From: Sphingobacterium sp. UBA4616
GTDB taxonomy: Bacteria > Bacteroidota > Bacteroidia > Sphingobacteriales > Sphingobacteriaceae
DNA: 64,000 nucleotides
Assembly: GCA_002386525.1 (NCBI GenBank)
Contig: DGIS01000008.1
Coordinates: 124,001-188,000 of the forward strand
Reading direction: 5' to 3'
Shown: piece by piece, positions 62,101-64,000 of the stretch
How positions within the stretch are numbered: position 1 is the first letter of the stretch
Layout: each line of letters opens with the position of its first letter
Notes under the pieces: model-generated
What the model saw: the letters and a program-made list of their open reading frames with translations, nothing else
Database searches by the model: none
Told to the model about the DNA's origin: nothing
Position numbers and translations under genes: made by a program

Positions 62101-62413
62101 CAGCCTGGGCCATGTTGGTGTCTTCGTAATAGGATACTTTCATCAACGTCAGACCTTGAATATTCTTGGTCTCAATCGATTTGACCCCATTGGCGAAAAG
62201 AAGAATATTGACGTAGTTTTTGGCAAAATAAGCTTCCATCTGATCTGGTGAATAGCCACCAAAGGGATGGGCGATATAAATAACCGGAAGATTCATTTTG
62301 GGCAGGATATCCACCTTGATCGATCGAACGGCACCTATGCCAAAGACAATAAGTCCCAATACGAGTACGAGGACAGCTATCGGCTTGCGTAAGGCAAAAC
62401 GTATTAAATTCAT
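59123..62413 (-). CDS. RND-family efflux pump (AcrB-like)
   Basis: The 1096-residue protein has twelve membrane helices in the usual RND pattern (first at LRKPIAVLVLVLGLIVFGIG) and two large periplasmic loops. Signature stretches are GLALAIGILVDESTVTIENI and TSLAMIVGMLPMAIGHGEGG. It pumps drugs or other compounds by proton exchange with TolC and the adaptor. The central cytoplasmic loop is longer than usual and carries DFNNDGKVSIFE (60770-60805), a match to the EF-hand calcium-loop pattern. The gene follows tolC by 10 bp. Confidence 0.95.
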   Translation of the reverse strand: MNLIRFALRKPIAVLVLVLGLIVFGIGAVRSIKVDILPKMNLPVIYIAHPFGGYSPDQMEAYFAKNYVNILLFANGVKSIETKNIQGLTLMKVSYYEDTNMAQAAAELSALANRIQASFPPGSQPPFIIRFDASSLPVGQLVLSSSKRSNNELQDLANVYVRASFTSIPGLLSPPPFGGSPRTIEINVDPDLMRSHQITPDQVVEVLKLNNQTAPAGNVRIQDKNYITPTNNTIKDVKDFEKIPLFKGGVQNLYLGDIATVKDGADVTAGYALVNGKRSVYVSIAKASDASTWEVVQNLKAALPKIQENLPDDVKLSYEFDQSVYVINSVKSLITEGAIGAILTGLMVLLFLGDRRAALIVILTIPISVISGVLFLKLFGQTINLMSLSGLALAIGILVDESTVTIENIHQHLDMGKPKALAIWDACKEIALPKLLILLCILAVFAPAFTMTGIPGSLFLPLALSIGFSMIISFLLSQTFVPIMANWLMKDHAHKAPHATEPAGLNADEAQFAATGLTVASEQDTLDQKKLLVEREDFNNDGKVSIFERFRNRFMKMIDRLFKRKKTITVVYLLGAISLVGILLSTIGQDVFPRVNSGQFQMRLRAAEGTRIERTEEKAKLALAELEKLVGKDHISISSVYIGQHPGQFSVSPIYLFMAGPHEAVFQIALKDYHHDMDSFRDEYRKRLQAALPDVQVSFEPIELTDKVLSQGSPTPIEVRIAGKNKKNNEKYADKLIAQLKTIPYFRDVQLAQSIKYPSYDIKIDRIRAAQLGVDLSEVTRSLIASTSSSRYTEKNTWIDEKAGLSYNVQVQVPIDKMKDEKEIGEIPLLKNSARPILSDVATITPSFTYGENDNLGAMPYVSVTANIDHTDLKTASKDVQRSIKALGDLPRGLSMEQIGLGKVLSETMSSLESGLAVAIIVIFLMLSANFQSFKVSMVVLTTVPAVVLGSLILLLLTGSTLNLQSYMGIIMSVGVSIANAVLLITNAEQIRRHNGDALAAAREAASLRLRPIIMTSLAMIVGMLPMAIGHGEGGEQVSPLGRAVIGGLLFSTFAVLVILPLIFAWAQEKSSTKSISLDPEDKDSKHYIAALKPLS

Positions 62414-62423
62414 GTAATGTTAT

Positions 62424-63812
62424 TTATAGTTCGTTGTTAAAAATATCAAAATCTCCCGCGGCTGCGGCTTTGAGTAACAGTGACTGCCAGAGATTAATGT
62501 GGACGATCTCACGATCGGTTTCGGCTCGATTTAATGTATAAAAGGTCTGCGTAACGTCTACAAGTGTCGCCAGCCCGTTTTTATACATTGTCATTTTTTG
62601 GAGGTAAGCCTGTCTGGCCGCTGAGACTTGTCTGGGAGCTTCTAGATCACTTTTCAGAGCCAGTTGGATCTTTACGTCTGCGGCATCGAGCTGTGCTGTC
62701 AATTGGGCCTCTATAGTTTGGTATTCTTCTCTTAGGGCATCGTTCGTAAAGCGCTGTGCACTGATTTTTTTATTAATACGCGCAATCGAAGTCAGGTTCC
62801 AGCTGATGCCCAATCCCAAAAGATAGTTTTGCCGACTAGGACGAACCCCTTGCCAATAATTTGTGCTGTAGGCTTGTAAATCGGTGATGTAGTCACTCTT
62901 AAAACCAGATCCCCTGGTCTGAAAGACACCGAATGCGCTTACCGTAGGAAGATACTCTTTGGTGGATAGTTTTAATTGTTGTTCGCCAAGTTTAATGTTG
63001 CTTTGATAAAATTGCAGCAAAGGATTGTTTTCAATCAAATTGTCGGAAAGAGGAGTCCGCTGCACAGGTGTTTTCTCCACCAGGGCAGTATCTAGTTGCA
63101 GGTCCTTGGCTGGAATCCCCATTAATACGGTCAACTTATTGTTTTGCTCCTTCACATTTTCACGGGCCTGATTGAGACTGATTTTGGCACGCGATACTTC
63201 CGCCGAAGCGAGGGTAGAATCTACGCCGGGCAATAGTCCGTTTTTTACTTTAGTGGCAGCAATATTTAAAAAGACCAGTGCGCGTTCCAGATTCATCTGT
63301 TGATTTTTTTCTAATCGTTGGCTGGCCAATACATTGAGGTAAGCTGCGGCAATCTTGATTTTATGCTGGAACTTTTCCTGACCGAGATCCGCTTGTCGTC
63401 TTTTAGCATCAGATTTAGCCAATTCGATACGTTCTTTTTTCCGTCCAAAGGTGTAAATGTCCCAATTGACATTGGCTAGATAAAGAGCACCAAATGCGGC
63501 ATTCCAATTTTGTTCCGGAAGGGCGACTCCCGACGAAGCCACACCAAGTCCACCAAATCCATACAGCGGGCCATTTTGTCCGTTAATGGTCCCAAAATCC
63601 TGTTGAGCGACGATGTTCAGGTTGGGCCAAAAGTCGCGTTTGACTTGTTCATTGGTCTGTAGGGAAGACTGGAGATAATATTCCTTTGCCTTAATCATTC
63701 CATAATTTGCAATGCCTTTTTCCACCGCGTCTCGGAGCGTAAGCTTCTGAGCGAAGGAAGAGCATGTCGCAAGTGATACAGCCAGTGATAGTACTAAATT
63801 TAATTTCAGCAT
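62424..63812 (-). CDS. TolC-family outer-membrane channel
   Basis: The 462-residue protein has a signal peptide (MLKLNLVLSLAVSLATCSSF) and two long OEP repeats (about 25-220 and 240-455: NLNIVAQQDFGTINGQ, NLERALVFLNIAATKVKNGL, MYKNGLATLVDVTQTFYTLN, the last being the TolC signature). It forms the outer-membrane channel of the efflux system. It is first in the three-gene operon; the promoter must lie in 63813-63978. Confidence 0.93.
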   Translation of the reverse strand: MLKLNLVLSLAVSLATCSSFAQKLTLRDAVEKGIANYGMIKAKEYYLQSSLQTNEQVKRDFWPNLNIVAQQDFGTINGQNGPLYGFGGLGVASSGVALPEQNWNAAFGALYLANVNWDIYTFGRKKERIELAKSDAKRRQADLGQEKFQHKIKIAAAYLNVLASQRLEKNQQMNLERALVFLNIAATKVKNGLLPGVDSTLASAEVSRAKISLNQARENVKEQNNKLTVLMGIPAKDLQLDTALVEKTPVQRTPLSDNLIENNPLLQFYQSNIKLGEQQLKLSTKEYLPTVSAFGVFQTRGSGFKSDYITDLQAYSTNYWQGVRPSRQNYLLGLGISWNLTSIARINKKISAQRFTNDALREEYQTIEAQLTAQLDAADVKIQLALKSDLEAPRQVSAARQAYLQKMTMYKNGLATLVDVTQTFYTLNRAETDREIVHINLWQSLLLKAAAAGDFDIFNNEL

Positions 63813-63978
63813 AGGTTATCTATCATTTATGGACACGAAGATAGTAAGCACAGCAACCCCGATGTCCCTTTAAAATGATCTATGGCATTTAAAAGTGACC
63901 AGTTGAATTCATCATTTATTTTTCTCCTCTTTTGAACTTAAAGCTTTTACTTTGTAACAGAATCTTAACAAAATAAGG

Positions 63979-64000
63979 ATGATGAGAAAGGTTTTGGAGA
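63979..64000 (+). CDS. Possible start of the next gene, cut by the window end
   Basis: ATG ATG AGA AAG GTT follows AATAAGG, a fair ribosome site, with a TACTTTG -7-like word at 63950. Only seven codons are visible. It is listed as likely rather than certain. Confidence 0.35.

Noticed and set aside
1..64000. rRNA, tRNA, origin or prophage
   Set aside because: I looked for tRNA-like cloverleaf ends, rRNA words, clustered dnaA boxes and phage structural genes and found none that I could support.

Overview
The window looks like a chromosome segment of a Bacteroidota bacterium, most likely Sphingobacterium or a close relative in the Sphingobacteriaceae. It carries SusC/SusD and Oar-type TonB receptors, DUF6520, MauE, DUF3050, DUF4180, oleate hydratase and C10-peptidase genes, has A+T-rich intergenic DNA, and mostly lacks strong Shine-Dalgarno sites. 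The genus is inferred from gene content; no rRNA or tRNA gene was seen.

Layout. 1-6.5 kb: the edge of a membrane-protein gene, an Oar-type TonB receptor, and two decayed receptor copies. 6.6-20.9 kb: a defence-like island with DarT/DarG, a YobI-like P-loop NTPase, an AlbA_2-domain protein, scrambled IS3 remnants, a translationally coupled PIN-nuclease/PD-(D/E)XK pair and an HTH gene pair. 21.0-32 kb: an outer-membrane uptake locus (small protein, TlpA-like thioredoxin, SusC, SusD), then on the other strand DUF6520, MauE and two further genes. 32.4-40.2 kb: a LytTR-like membrane protein, an AbiE toxin-antitoxin pair between two IS3 fragments, a C10 cysteine protease with a lipoprotein, and a MutS-like ATPase split by a frameshift. 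40.3-45.1 kb: the main find, described below. 45-64 kb: ordinary chromosomal genes (AraC regulators, GNATs, oleate hydratase, hydroxyacyl-CoA dehydrogenase, methyltransferase, hydrolase) and an RND efflux operon.

Main find. At 40.3-44.2 kb lie an XRE regulator with palindromic operator candidates, two copies of a ~120-nt conserved scaffold each followed by degenerate 34-37-nt repeats with 27-31-nt spacers, an ECF-like sigma factor with two sigma-4-like C-terminal modules, and a 364-residue Cas12f/TnpB-like protein. That protein has lost the RuvC-I Asp and RuvC-II Glu, and it ends before RuvC-III and the zinc finger. There is no cas1, cas2 or transposase. The spacer at 41538-41567 matches 21405-21434 at 28 of 30 positions. 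That site lies 92 bp upstream of, and in the same direction as, the TlpA-SusC-SusD operon. A second spacer (42083 onwards) matches 21348-21369 in the same leader at 18 of 22 positions. The simplest reading is a nuclease-dead, RNA-guided transcription system that recruits its own sigma factor to switch on a nutrient-uptake operon about 20 kb away. Nuclease-dead Cas12f/ECF-sigma pairs of this kind have, as far as I recall, been reported recently in Bacteroidota. The duplicated guide units, the XRE control and the in-window target are what stand out here.
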